Origin: Lujinxingia litoralis
GTDB taxonomy: Bacteria; Myxococcota_A; Bradymonadia; Bradymonadales; Bradymonadaceae
Direction of reading: 5' to 3'
NCBI RefSeq assembly: GCF_003260125.1
Contig: NZ_QHKO01000007.1
Coordinates: 127,233 to 191,232 of the forward strand
Length of the DNA stretch: 64,000 bases
Part shown: positions 1 through 8,998 of the stretch, one piece after another
Numbering within the stretch: position 1 is the first letter of the stretch
How the letters are laid out: the number at the start of each line of letters is the position of its first letter
The notes under the pieces: model-generated
What the model was told of the DNA's origin: nothing
Seen by the model: the letters and a program-made list of their open reading frames with translations, nothing else
The model's database searches: none
Program-made: the position numbers and the translations under genes

Positions 1-136
1 TAAGTGGTTGAAATGTGGGGGTAAAAAATGACCGGGAGTCCCGGTCTGGGGGTGACTCCCGGTCATTTTAAGTGGTTGAAATGTGGGGGTAAAAAATGAC
101 CGGGAGTCCCGGTCTGGGGGTGACTCCCGGTTCCGT
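1..136. repeat. Two direct copies of a 68-bp unit carrying the GACTCCCGGTC repeat core
   Basis: Positions 1-68 and 69-136 are near-identical direct copies. Each unit holds the perfect 17-nt palindrome GACCGGGAGTCCCGGTC (30-46 and 98-114) followed by a second core, GTGACTCCCGGT. The second copy ends 12 bases before the stop of the minus-strand 4Fe-4S gene, so the array lies just downstream of that gene. It may continue beyond the left edge. No gene is supported in this stretch. Confidence 0.9.
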
Positions 137-148
137 GTCGCGGGATGC

Positions 149-1261
149 TCAGTCGCGGTAGCTCTCGTTGAGCAGGGCGTCCATGGAGAGCTCCTGGGGA
201 TCGCGCCGCCAGCGGTTCTCCAGGCGCAGCACGCCGCGGGGGCAGACCTCGGCGCAGATCCCGCAGCCCACGCAGCTGGCCCGCACAAAGTCCTGGTTGC
301 GTTGGGCGTAGGCGCGCACATCGATGCCCATCTCGCAGTAGGTCGAGCACATCCCGCAGCTGATGCACATGTTGTCTTTGACGCGGATGCGGTAGCGCCC
401 GAATTTTTGCACCAGGCCCAAAATGGCGGCCATCGGGCAGAAGTAGCGGCACCAGACCCGGGTGCCGCCCACCGGGTAGAGCGCCACGCCGATGATCCCG
501 GAGAGCAGCGTCACGACCACAAACCCGTAGAGCGAGCGCAGGCTGGCGGTGCGTTCGGCAAAGGCCGGATAGTTCTCTCCCACCCCCCAGGAGGCGATCA
601 CCAGGGCGGTGGTCACCAGCGCCAGAAAGAGCGTGATGTGGATCGACCACTTCTCAAAGTTCCAGGCCCGGGTGGATTTGTTGGAGAGGTGTCGAAAGGG
701 CTCCCCGGCGGTGTTGGCCAGGCCCCCGCAGCCGCAGACCCAGGAGCAGTACCAGCGCTTGCCAAAAAAGATCCCCAGCAGCGGGACCAGAATCAGCGAG
801 CCCAGCAGGCTGAAGAGGATAAAGGGCAGGGGCATCGACAGGATCGTCGAGGGGTAGAAGTACTCGATCTTCAGCGGCCACAGGTAGCTGAAGTAGTACT
901 CGGGTTGCTCAAAGATCGAGAGCACCCAGGGTACCGAGAAGGCCAGGGTGGCCTGCACAAAAATCACCACCGAGGTGCGCACCACCTGGTAGCGGTTATG
1001 GCGGTACTTGTAGATGACGTACCCCCCGCCCAGGGTCACCGCCAGGGTGTAGAGCAGCCCGTAGAAGGTCCACTTGCTGGGCAGATGCAGCAGCTGTGCC
1101 AGGGGGGTGAAGAGATCCGGGACGGGCACCCCGGCCAGGGTGCGCCCCCCGTAGTAGAGGATGAAGTAGAAGGCAAAGAGCCCCACGGTCAAAAGCCAGG
1201 CGGTGGGCCCGCGGTGGGTCAGGTCGTGTTTGAGCCAGCCCAGGGTTCCTTTCTGTCTCAC
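149..1261 (-). CDS. Membrane-bound polyferredoxin, NapH/CcoG-like 4Fe-4S protein
   Basis: This 370-residue protein has about six hydrophobic membrane segments (roughly residues 20-40, 68-85, 98-116, 140-166, 205-225, 244-265). Two conserved Cys pairs border the membrane part (C172/C176/C178 and C271/C275), as in the NapH/NosR/CcoG group. Two classical ferredoxin clusters close the protein: C299-C302-C305-C309 and C330-C333-C336-C340. It probably passes electrons between a quinone pool and a soluble partner. The GTG start at 1261 overlaps the TGA stop of the upstream FAD oxidoreductase (GTGA), with AGGAG about 8 bases before it, so the two are translationally coupled. A longer frame from 1378 is open but would overlap the neighbour by 120 bases and lacks the family's N-terminus. 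The electron donor and acceptor are not identified. Confidence 0.85.
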   Translation of the reverse strand: MRQKGTLGWLKHDLTHRGPTAWLLTVGLFAFYFILYYGGRTLAGVPVPDLFTPLAQLLHLPSKWTFYGLLYTLAVTLGGGYVIYKYRHNRYQVVRTSVVIFVQATLAFSVPWVLSIFEQPEYYFSYLWPLKIEYFYPSTILSMPLPFILFSLLGSLILVPLLGIFFGKRWYCSWVCGCGGLANTAGEPFRHLSNKSTRAWNFEKWSIHITLFLALVTTALVIASWGVGENYPAFAERTASLRSLYGFVVVTLLSGIIGVALYPVGGTRVWCRYFCPMAAILGLVQKFGRYRIRVKDNMCISCGMCSTYCEMGIDVRAYAQRNQDFVRASCVGCGICAEVCPRGVLRLENRWRRDPQELSMDALLNESYRD

Positions 1262-2541
1262 AGCGTGCGCTCCTCTTCCTGAAACGTCGACAGTTCGACG
1301 CGGCCAAACTCCACGTCGAACTGGGCGCGGCCCAGATGCTCGCGCACATAATCCAGCGGGCGGCGCTCGGCGATCCACTGCGTCAGCAGGGTGTGATCCC
1401 AGCGCGAGCCCAGCATGCTAAAGCCCAGCACCCGCTCCTCATCAAAGATGATGCGCTGGGTGATCGGGCGCGTGGGGTGCTTGCGGTAGAGCGAGCGGGT
1501 GCCCGGGGCCAGGTTCACGCACTGGCCCACGGTGGTGTACTCGATGCCGAAGAATTTGGAGCTGTTGTAGAAGATCGGCGGCTCGTAGCGTATCGCATCG
1601 CCCAGGATGGCGGCCGCGGCCAGCTGGCCCTGGAGTTTGGCCGAGTACCAGATGGTCTCCAGCAGGGGAGGCTGGTCCTCGCCACGGTCGATTTCGGCGC
1701 AGTCGCCGGCGGCAAACACATCGGGCAGCGAGGTGCGAAAGCTGCGGTCCACGCAGATGCCCCGGGCCAGCGCCGGCGCCGTTTTGACCTCGCGCAGCCA
1801 CTCGACGTTGGGGGTCACCCCGATGGCTACCCCGAGCATCTGGCAGTCCAGGCGGCGCTCATCGCTTAAATGCACCGCGCTGACCCGGCCCCGGGCGTCG
1901 GTGTCGATGCGCTCGACCTCGCGCTCCAGGATGAGTTCGATGCCGTGGCGGCGGATCTCCTCGCTGATCAGCTGCCCCTCCTCCTCGGCCAGGGCCGCCG
2001 GCCAGAAGTAGGGCTCGCGCACCACGAAGCTCACCTGGATTTTGTGGTGCACAAAGCTCTCGGCGAGCTCGACGCCGATGAGACCGCCGCCGATGACGAC
2101 GGCCTGGTCGGTGGACCAGGTCAGGCGCTCGCAGGCGTCGAGGTCCTGCATCGAGACAAAGTTCACCAGCCCGTCTTTCACCTGCTCCAGCCCCTTAAAG
2201 GGGACCATGCGGGGGCGCGCCCCCACGGCCAGCAGGAGGCGGTCGTAGCTCAGGGTGGCCCCGGAGCCCAGCGTCAGCGTGTGGGCATCGGCGTCGATAT
2301 CGACCACGCGGTTTTGGATGCGCTCAATCTGCTGGCGCGCCCAGACCCCGCGCTCGTAGGGCTCGAGATCGCGGCGTTGCATCCGCTCCATGTAGGCGTA
2401 CATCAGGGCGGTACGCGAAAAGAAGTAGGGGTGCTCTTCGCTGATGAGGGTGATGCGCGCTCGCGAGGGGTCCAGGCGTCGGCGAATGGCCAGCGCCGCC
2501 TCGGTGCCGGCGACGCCATTGCCCACGATGACAACATGCAT
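1258..2541 (-). CDS. FAD-dependent pyridine nucleotide-disulfide oxidoreductase
   Basis: This 427-residue flavoprotein begins with the FAD-binding Rossmann motif GNGVAGTEAALAIRRR (residues 7-22). A second dinucleotide site, VIGGGLIGVELAES, lies near residues 150-163, and the FAD-contacting VFAAGDCAEID lies near residue 280. This is the rubredoxin reductase/NirB-N-terminal layout, with no redox-active CxxxxC pair visible. It most likely oxidises NAD(P)H and reduces a small electron carrier or the coupled 4Fe-4S membrane protein, whose GTG start overlaps its stop. No strong Shine-Dalgarno is visible before the ATG. The partnership with the polyferredoxin is inferred from the overlap. Confidence 0.85.
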   Translation of the reverse strand: MHVVIVGNGVAGTEAALAIRRRLDPSRARITLISEEHPYFFSRTALMYAYMERMQRRDLEPYERGVWARQQIERIQNRVVDIDADAHTLTLGSGATLSYDRLLLAVGARPRMVPFKGLEQVKDGLVNFVSMQDLDACERLTWSTDQAVVIGGGLIGVELAESFVHHKIQVSFVVREPYFWPAALAEEEGQLISEEIRRHGIELILEREVERIDTDARGRVSAVHLSDERRLDCQMLGVAIGVTPNVEWLREVKTAPALARGICVDRSFRTSLPDVFAAGDCAEIDRGEDQPPLLETIWYSAKLQGQLAAAAILGDAIRYEPPIFYNSSKFFGIEYTTVGQCVNLAPGTRSLYRKHPTRPITQRIIFDEERVLGFSMLGSRWDHTLLTQWIAERRPLDYVREHLGRAQFDVEFGRVELSTFQEEERTL

Positions 2542-2786
2542 AGGAAGGCTCAGCGGTGGAGAGTTCGGGGGGGAGAGGTATGACGCCGTGGCGTCAGCTG
2601 CTGCTCACGGCGTAGTAAGCGAATCTGGACAACGAGACCACCCGGGGCAGGCGCCGGGAGCGCCGGGCCGGGGCGGCCGACTAGCCTAACAAGAAGGATG
2701 CGGCGCTCCTATTCCCCCGGCGGCCTTTTCGGCCCCCGGGCCGTCAGCCGTGGCGAGGGGGGGGCGATGGCGGGGGCGCCCCTGCG
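2542..2786. other. Non-coding, GC-rich spacer
   Basis: No convincing gene is present. The stretch is rich in G and C, including GGCCCCCGGGCC-like runs near 2731-2745, and probably holds the 5' leader and promoter of the FAD oxidoreductase. No clear -35/-10 pair stands out. Confidence 0.5.
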
Positions 2787-3114
2787 GATCGCGGAGCTTG
2801 AAGTGTGAAAAGGGGCGATCATCTGCGGATCGCGGAGTTTGACGCGTGAAAAGAGGCGCGCAACGGCCGATCGCGGAGTTTGAAGCGTGAAAAGAGGCGA
2901 TCATCTGCGGATCACGGAGTTTGACGCGTGAAAAGAGGCGCGCAACGGCCGATCGCGGGTTTTCAGTCGGGGAGGGGGGCGCGCAACGGCCGATCGCGGG
3001 TTTTCAGTCGGGGAGGGGGGCGCGCAACGGCCGATCGCGGGTTTTCAGTCGGGGAGGGGGGCGCGCAACGGCCGATCGCGGGTTTTCAGTCGGGGAGGGG
3101 GGATCAGCGGCTGA
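2787..3114. repeat. 41-bp tandem repeat, eight units with higher-order structure
   Basis: Eight units begin at 2787, 2828, 2869, 2910, 2951, 2992, 3033 and 3074, exactly 41 bases apart, each opening with GATCGCGG or a one-base variant. Units 1-4 alternate between two forms ending in ATCATCTGCG or GCGCAACGGCC, giving an 82-bp higher-order repeat. Units 5-8 are a third form with the centre GGTTTTCAGTCGGGGAGG. The last unit diverges in its final ten bases. The period is not a multiple of three and no frame looks like a real gene. There are no unique spacers, so it is not CRISPR. Confidence 0.95.
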
Positions 3115-3795
3115 GCACCGGGGGCATTTTGAACAAGGCCCGCTCCGGCGCATCGTGGCTGGCTCCGGTGTTGTCCTGGCGCGTCGGGGGAGGTGTCGAG
3201 TGTCGAGTGTCGGGCGTCGGGCGCCGAGCGCGGTGCGAAAGTCCCGGCCCGGAAATCAGGACTGGCGTCATTGCCGATCCTCGTGTAGACCGCCCGGTGA
3301 GTGGACGCCGATCCGCTACCTCATCCGGAGGAGAAAGGCGGCGCTCTCACACTCTCAAGCATTGAAAATTCGGGGCGGTCATGATCGAGGTACAGGGATT
3401 TATCCTATGTGCCATAGCGTCGTTGGTCCGCGCTCTTTTTTGATGCGTGACGAAACCACCTGAAAACCCGTCAGGGCCCGCGCCTGGCCGGGGATTTCGC
3501 GGCCTCGACAGCTTCTCGTCGGATGGTTCGAGGAGGGGCGGCTGAATGAAGGTGTGAATTGTACCATTTCGGTAAAATTTGCGCGGGTCTGTAAAAAGGA
3601 GTTGATTCGCGTCGTCCGGGTCGTTAGGGATGCGCCCACATCGCCCGGGGCGGCGCATTTGCCGCCCGGGGCTGCTGATTGAAGGAGCCCTGCCTCGCCG
3701 AAATCCCGGAGAGCAGGGTTGATTGTTTAGATTTTGTTACAAACCTACGGGCGCCTTAGTGCCCGGTCGTAGTTCTCACTCATTGGGAGACACAC
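3115..3795. other. Non-coding region upstream of the OmpA-family gene
   Basis: No gene is supported. A short direct repeat of GTCGAGT/GTCGGGC heptamers lies at about 3196-3225. The stretch from 3548 to 3600 and from 3715 to 3745 is clearly AT-richer than its surroundings and is the likely promoter region for the gene starting at 3796, but I cannot choose a -35/-10 pair with confidence. Confidence 0.5.
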
Positions 3796-5532
3796 ATGAA
3801 TGGAAGTAAGAAGTCTGTAGTCACCATGGCAGCCGCGCTCGGCGCAACCGCGCTGCTTGCCCCGCTCAACGCCTCTGCGCAGGGATTTGAACTCCAGCAG
3901 TTCAACCCGATGCCCAACCCCTCGGGCAACCTGTTCAGCACCTCGTCGGCCGATGTCGGCGCCCACCTGGACTGGTCCGCCACGCTCCTCTTCAACTACA
4001 GCAACGATCCCCTGGTGCTGCGCAACAGCGACGGCGATCGCATCGACAGCGTGGTCGCCGACCACGCCACGACGCACCTGCTGCTCTCGCTGGCGCTGCT
4101 GGATCGCTTTGAGTTGGGAGTGGACGTGCCGGTGGTGGTCTGGCAGCGCGGCAGCGGCGTCCCCGGTGGCGAGCAGGCCCCGGGCGAAGGCGGCTTTGGC
4201 GTGGGTGATATCCGCCTGGTGCCCAAGGTCCAGGTCTTCTCCACCCGCGAGAGCGCCCAGGATAACGGGGTCGCGCTGGCGGTGCTGGCCGATGTCTTCG
4301 TCCCCACCGGCAACGAAGAGAGCCTCCAGGGTGGCGACTTCCGCGTGGGTCCGCGCGTGGCGTTTGACGCCATCGTGGGCGGCCCGCGCATCGCGGCCAA
4401 CCTGGGCTACCTCTACCGCCCGGGCGTGAGCTACGAGAACCTCACCGTCGACGACACCCTGGGCTGGAACCTGGGTGTGGAAGTGCCGGTGACGCCGGAG
4501 CTGCGCGCGACCGCCGAGGTCTTCGGCAAGCTCACCCCCCTGGCCGACTCCCTGGAGAGCTACAACTCGCCGACCGAACTGGTCGCCGGCGCGAAGTATC
4601 AGTGGGGCAACCTGCTGGTGATGGGCGGTGGTGGCCTGGGTCTGGTCAGCGGCTACGGCACCCCGGACTGGCGCGCGTTCGCCGGTGTGGGTTGGGCGCC
4701 GGCGCTCCTGGAGCCGGCTCCCGAGCCCGAGCCCACTCCTGAGCCGCAGCCCGAGCCCGAGCCTGAGCCCGAGCCCGAGTGCCGCGCGGCCAGCGTGGAG
4801 CTTGATTGCCCGGATGTCCCGGCGGCGAGCTGCGAAGAAGGTCAGCTGACCTCGTATGTGGCCGCCTGCGAAGAGGGCGCCTGCGCCTACCGCGAGGCGA
4901 CCACCACCTGTGGTGAAGGCACCGTCTGCGGCACCGACGAAGAAGGCCAGGCGGCCTGCGTGGCCAAGGCCGAGTGCGAAGTCGATGGCGACTGCACCAA
5001 CGCCCCCTCGCCGACCTGCGAAGACAACACCCTGACCACCTACGCCGGGATGTGCGCCGAGGGCAGCTGTGAGTACGCCCCCAGCACCACCACCTGCGAA
5101 GAAGGCTTTGAGTGTGGCCTGACCCGTGGCGTGCCGGCCTGCGTCCAGAAGACCGAGCTGGTCAAGATTGACGAAGAGACCAAGCGCATCGAGATCAGCG
5201 AGATCGTGTACTTCGCCACCGGCTCCGACGAGATCGAAGAGCGCTCCTTTGAGCTGCTCAACCAGGTCGCGCAGGTGCTGGAGAACAACCCGCAGGTCGA
5301 AGCCGTGCGCATCGAAGGCCACACCGATAACGTGGGTCGTCGCGCCAGCAACGTTGACCTGTCTCAGCGTCGCGCCGAGTCGGTGCGCACCTACCTGATC
5401 AACCGCGGCATCGTGGCCGAGCGCCTGAGCGCGCAGGGCTTTGGCCCGGATCGTCCGGTGGCTGACAACGGTACGGCGACCGGCCGCGGCAAGAACCGCC
5501 GCGTCGAGTTCCACATCGCCGACGACGAGTAA
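3796..5532 (+). CDS. OmpA-family outer-membrane barrel with Cys-rich linker
   Basis: This 578-residue exported protein has a signal peptide ending near residue 28 (NASA|Q). Residues about 30-300 are rich in alternating hydrophobic residues and resemble an outer-membrane beta-barrel. A Pro-Glu repeat follows (PEPEPEP, about 306-328), then two Cys-rich modules (about 329-450). An OmpA C-terminal peptidoglycan-binding domain (about 469-578) carries the typical EGHTDNVGRRASN and LSQRRAESVRTYL motifs. It likely anchors the outer membrane to the cell wall. The start is supported by GGGAGA five bases before the ATG. Similar barrel/Cys-module/OmpA layouts are common in myxobacteria-like genomes. The role of the Cys modules is unknown. 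Confidence 0.85.
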   Translation: MNGSKKSVVTMAAALGATALLAPLNASAQGFELQQFNPMPNPSGNLFSTSSADVGAHLDWSATLLFNYSNDPLVLRNSDGDRIDSVVADHATTHLLLSLALLDRFELGVDVPVVVWQRGSGVPGGEQAPGEGGFGVGDIRLVPKVQVFSTRESAQDNGVALAVLADVFVPTGNEESLQGGDFRVGPRVAFDAIVGGPRIAANLGYLYRPGVSYENLTVDDTLGWNLGVEVPVTPELRATAEVFGKLTPLADSLESYNSPTELVAGAKYQWGNLLVMGGGGLGLVSGYGTPDWRAFAGVGWAPALLEPAPEPEPTPEPQPEPEPEPEPECRAASVELDCPDVPAASCEEGQLTSYVAACEEGACAYREATTTCGEGTVCGTDEEGQAACVAKAECEVDGDCTNAPSPTCEDNTLTTYAGMCAEGSCEYAPSTTTCEEGFECGLTRGVPACVQKTELVKIDEETKRIEISEIVYFATGSDEIEERSFELLNQVAQVLENNPQVEAVRIEGHTDNVGRRASNVDLSQRRAESVRTYLINRGIVAERLSAQGFGPDRPVADNGTATGRGKNRRVEFHIADDE

Positions 5533-5622
5533 TTTCTCTGCCGCCCCTCTCTCCGCCCCCCGTGGGCTGGAGCGAGGGGCGGCGTATGCAGTTTGTTTTC
5601 TTAAATGAAGTCGAGGTTTTGT

Positions 5623-8600
5623 ATGAAAGTTCAATCGCGTGTCGCGGCTCTCGGAGCCGCGCTGGCAACGACTACGCTCTTTGCCGCTCCGGCGCTGGCA
5701 AGCGCGCCGCTGCTGGAGTGTCCGGGCGGGGGCTACGGCGACAGCCTGATCAGTTTGGTCCAGGGTGGCCTGGATGATGGATCGGCGTCCGTCTCGATTG
5801 CCGGGGTCTTCCCCAACGGCATGGATGTGCTCGGCGTGCGCTTCACCGACGCCTGGGTGAACATTAACGGCACGATCACCTTTGAAGATCCGTTGGCAGC
5901 GTACACGCCTGATGCCATCCCCGGGCTCTCGCAGCCGACGATCGCGCCTTATTTCGCGGACGTCGATTTCCGCGTTCCGATTATTTCCATTCCTCCCCGG
6001 GAGCGCCAGGGCGACATGACCTTCTGTGAGGACCCGGCCAATAACCGGGTGCTGATCACCTGGAAGGATGTCGGTTACTACAACAAGAAAATCGACAAGC
6101 TCAACAGCTTTCAGGTGGTGTTGAAAAACACCGAAGGGGAGTGTGCGGACGCGGAGACCTTCGATGTGGAGTTCCGCTACAACCGCCTGGAGTGGACCAC
6201 GGGTGATGCAAACGACAGCGGGGGTTCGGGAGGTCTGGGAGGCCATCCGGCGGTGGCCGGCATTGATGCCGGCGATGAACTCTCCGCACAGGCGCTCCCG
6301 GGCAGTGGCACCGCCGCTGTGCTGGATCTGGTGAACCAAACGAACACCGGTACCCCGGGGGTCTTTGAGTTCCGCGTGGCCGGCTGGACGATGCCCTCCT
6401 GCGGCGACGGCGTTATCGACACCTGCGAAGAGTGCGATGGCGGCGCGGGATGCACGCCGATCTGTACCGTGAGCATGTGCGGCGACGGCTTTGTGGAGCC
6501 GGGCGTTGAGCAGTGCGACGGCGAAGCCTTCGCCGGCGGTGCGGCGAGCTGCCCGGCCGGCTACACGGGCACGCCCCTGTGCAACAACGATCCGAACAAC
6601 GCGCTGGCCGATGGTACCTGCACGGTTGACGCGGTGCCGGCGGGCTGCGTGGATGTGGACGAGTGCGCCGAGACGACCGGCATCTGTGGTGACGCCTCCT
6701 GCGTGAACACCGATGGCGGCTACAGCTGCGTGTGCCCTGCGGGCTACGAGTTTAACGGCACCACCTGCGTGGACGTGGACGAATGCACCGAGACGCCTGG
6801 CGTCTGTGGCGCGGGCACCTGCTCCAACACCGGCGGTGACTACAGCTGCGCCTGTGACGCGGGCTACGAGTTCGACGGCACCACCTGCGTGGACGTGGAT
6901 GAGTGCGCCGACACGACCACCTGTGGCGCGGGCACCTGCACCAACACCGACGGTGGCTACAGCTGCGGTTGCCCGGAAGGCTACGTGTCCAACAACGGCA
7001 CCTGCGAGAACGTGGATGAGTGCACCGAGAACGCTGGCGTCTGTGGCGCGGGCACCTGCACCGACACCGATGGCGCGTACGAGTGCGCCTGTGAAGAGGG
7101 CTACGAGTTCGCCAACGGCACCTGCGAGAACGTGGATGAGTGCGCGCAGAGCACCGACACCTGCTCGGAGAACGCCACCTGCACCGACACCGACGGCGCG
7201 TACGAGTGCGGCTGCGAGCCCGGGTATGCCGGCAATGGTGAGGTCTGCACCGTGGTCGTGACCATTATCAGCCCCGACACCAGCCTCCCGGTGGGCACCC
7301 CCACGCCGACCTTCGAAGGGACCGGCGAGCCGGGTGCAGTTGTGGAGCTGAGCGTGGACGGCGAAGTCGTGGGTACCGCGACCGTGGACCCCGATGGTGA
7401 GTGGACGATCGTTCTGGACGAGCCGCTGGAAGACGGTGAGTACAGCGTTGTGGTTGGCGATGGCAGCAGCACCGACGAGGTGACGCTGGTGATCGACACC
7501 CTGGCGCCGGAACTCGAAGTCACGCTGCCCGAGCAGGACGTGCGCTACTCCAACTCGCCGGACGCGATCGAAGGCCAGGCCGAGCCGGGCAACCAGATCG
7601 ATATTGTCATCAACGGTGAGCACGTGGGTACGACCACCGCCGACGAAAATGGCGAGTTTGAGTTTGAACTCGACGAAGCGCTGGAAGATGGCGTGTACGA
7701 AGTGATCGTCAGCGCCACCGACGACGCCGGTAACACCACCGACGAAATCGTGGACTTCTCGGTCGACGGCAGCGCGGAGCTGCAGATCGAGACCCCCGAA
7801 GACGAAAGCACCGTGCGCACCTCCACGCCTACCATCAGCGGTACGGCGGAGCCGGGCACCATCGTTGTGGTGCTGATCGACGGTGAAGAAGTCGCCCAGG
7901 TTGAAGCCGACGAAGAGGGTGAGTGGACCTACACCCTGGAAGAGGCGCTGGAAGACGGTGAGTACGACGTGGTCGTCCAGGCCGATTCGCCCTCGGGCAC
8001 CCGTCAGGATCAGGTGGAGATCACGGTCGACACCACCACCACCGACGTCACGATCGTGAAGCCCGGCACCGATGTCCCCACCTCGGAGGCGACTCCGGAG
8101 TTCAGCGGTAACGCGGCCCCCGGCGCCACCGTCACCATCATCATCGACGGTGAAGAGGTTGCCGAGGTCGAAGCCGATTCCAACGGTCAGTGGAGCTACG
8201 TGCCCGAAGACGACCTGAGCGAAGGCGAGCACACCGTGACGGTGATTTCCGAGGACGAGGGCGTGGAGACTGAGGCGACGGTGGACTTTGAAGTCGACCT
8301 GACCCCGCCCACCCTGGAGGTGACTTCTCCCAAGGGCGACAGCGACTGGTTCGGTGAGCCGGTGGTCGTTGAAGGTGAGGCTGAGCCCGGCAGTGTGGTC
8401 GTGATCGAGGTCGACGGCGAAGTCGTCGAGACGATCGAGGTGGGCGAAGACGGCCAGTGGTCGACGACGCTGCCCGGCGATCTGGGCGAAGGTGAGCACG
8501 TGGTCACCGTCCGCGCCGAAGATCCGGCCGGCAACACCACCGAAGAGCAGCGCACGTTCAGCGTGACCTATGGCGAACTCGCCGGCGGTAGCGTGTTCGC

Positions 8601-8694
8601 GGGCTGCGCCTCGGCGCCGGGCTCCGGTGGCAACGGCCTGTGGCTGGTGCTGGCCGCGCTGGGTATGGTGATTAGCCGGCGTCGCCGCCGCTAA
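5623..8694 (+). CDS. Large modular surface adhesin: NIDO, EGF-like and Ig-like domains, MYXO-CTERM-like tail
   Basis: About 1,023 residues from the ATG at 5623, which has GAGG 7 bases upstream and opens a clean signal peptide (MKVQSRVAALGAALATTT...ALA). An in-frame ATG at 5605 has no such site. In order: a nidogen-like domain (about 45-255); a Cys module with CGDG and EECDGG motifs (about 260-343); five calcium-binding-type EGF repeats, each opening with DVDEC or NVDEC (about 344-545); five bacterial Ig-like repeats marked by GxAEPGxxVxVxxDGExV (about 546-985). The end, a Cys then hydrophobic segment then RRRRR, matches the MYXO-CTERM sorting pattern. It is probably surface-displayed for adhesion or prey/matrix contact. 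The EGF repeats are very similar in DNA, so copy number may vary. Confidence 0.85.
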   Translation: MKVQSRVAALGAALATTTLFAAPALASAPLLECPGGGYGDSLISLVQGGLDDGSASVSIAGVFPNGMDVLGVRFTDAWVNINGTITFEDPLAAYTPDAIPGLSQPTIAPYFADVDFRVPIISIPPRERQGDMTFCEDPANNRVLITWKDVGYYNKKIDKLNSFQVVLKNTEGECADAETFDVEFRYNRLEWTTGDANDSGGSGGLGGHPAVAGIDAGDELSAQALPGSGTAAVLDLVNQTNTGTPGVFEFRVAGWTMPSCGDGVIDTCEECDGGAGCTPICTVSMCGDGFVEPGVEQCDGEAFAGGAASCPAGYTGTPLCNNDPNNALADGTCTVDAVPAGCVDVDECAETTGICGDASCVNTDGGYSCVCPAGYEFNGTTCVDVDECTETPGVCGAGTCSNTGGDYSCACDAGYEFDGTTCVDVDECADTTTCGAGTCTNTDGGYSCGCPEGYVSNNGTCENVDECTENAGVCGAGTCTDTDGAYECACEEGYEFANGTCENVDECAQSTDTCSENATCTDTDGAYECGCEPGYAGNGEVCTVVVTIISPDTSLPVGTPTPTFEGTGEPGAVVELSVDGEVVGTATVDPDGEWTIVLDEPLEDGEYSVVVGDGSSTDEVTLVIDTLAPELEVTLPEQDVRYSNSPDAIEGQAEPGNQIDIVINGEHVGTTTADENGEFEFELDEALEDGVYEVIVSATDDAGNTTDEIVDFSVDGSAELQIETPEDESTVRTSTPTISGTAEPGTIVVVLIDGEEVAQVEADEEGEWTYTLEEALEDGEYDVVVQADSPSGTRQDQVEITVDTTTTDVTIVKPGTDVPTSEATPEFSGNAAPGATVTIIIDGEEVAEVEADSNGQWSYVPEDDLSEGEHTVTVISEDEGVETEATVDFEVDLTPPTLEVTSPKGDSDWFGEPVVVEGEAEPGSVVVIEVDGEVVETIEVGEDGQWSTTLPGDLGEGEHVVTVRAEDPAGNTTEEQRTFSVTYGELAGGSVFAGCASAPGSGGNGLWLVLAALGMVISRRRRR

Positions 8695-8714
8695 TCCCCG
8701 CTAAGCGTTAGGCT

Positions 8715-8751
8715 CACAACGGTCCCCTTCATATTGGAGGGGACCGTTGTG
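8715..8751. terminator. 13-bp perfect hairpin after the adhesin gene
   Basis: CACAACGGTCCCC (8715-8727) pairs perfectly with GGGGACCGTTGTG (8739-8751) around an 11-base loop, 20 bases after the adhesin stop. There is no long T-run after it, so it may act as a terminator or as an mRNA 3'-end stabiliser. Confidence 0.65.
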
Positions 8752-8809
8752 CTCTGGCCTTGGTGGGCAGCGCCCCCCGAACCCGCCAAGGGAGGCGGTC
8801 CCGTTAGAA

Positions 8810-8839
8810 TTGACAGCCCGAAGTTTAGGGGCATAGTAT
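8810..8839 (+). promoter_or_regulatory. Candidate sigma-70 promoter for the lipoprotein gene
   Basis: A perfect -35 TTGACA (8810-8815) is followed after 18 bases by TAGTAT (8834-8839), which matches four of six -10 positions. It lies about 160 bases before the lipoprotein start, just after the hairpin that closes the adhesin gene. Confidence 0.5.
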
Positions 8840-8998
8840 GCGCCGCAATGGCCGCGTATTGACTTTTCCTGCGGTGAGCTGGTTTACACGAGTTCGCGCG
8901 GCGCGACCAAAGTTGCGGCAAGCTCGGTTCCGGAGCAGACCCCGATGTTGAAGGGGGCGCCGGGTTTCCTGATGTAAATTCGATTGAAGGAGAGATTC

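Noticed and set aside
2787..3114. CRISPR array (41-bp repeats)
   Set aside because: Units touch one another without unique spacers and no cas gene is present. The 15- and 46-bp arrays were rejected for the same reason.
2921..3463. Open frame across the 41-bp tandem repeat (repeated Ala-Thr-Ala-Asp-Arg-Gly-Phe)
   Set aside because: A 41-bp period shifts the frame between units, all frames are open by lack of stops, and there is no ribosome site or downstream domain.
3745..8499. A 1,584-codon open frame antisense to the OmpA and adhesin genes
   Set aside because: Its His/Arg/Gly/Val-rich translation mirrors the sense codon usage of two well-supported genes; very high GC leaves few stop codons on the other strand. 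No domain or ribosome site was seen.
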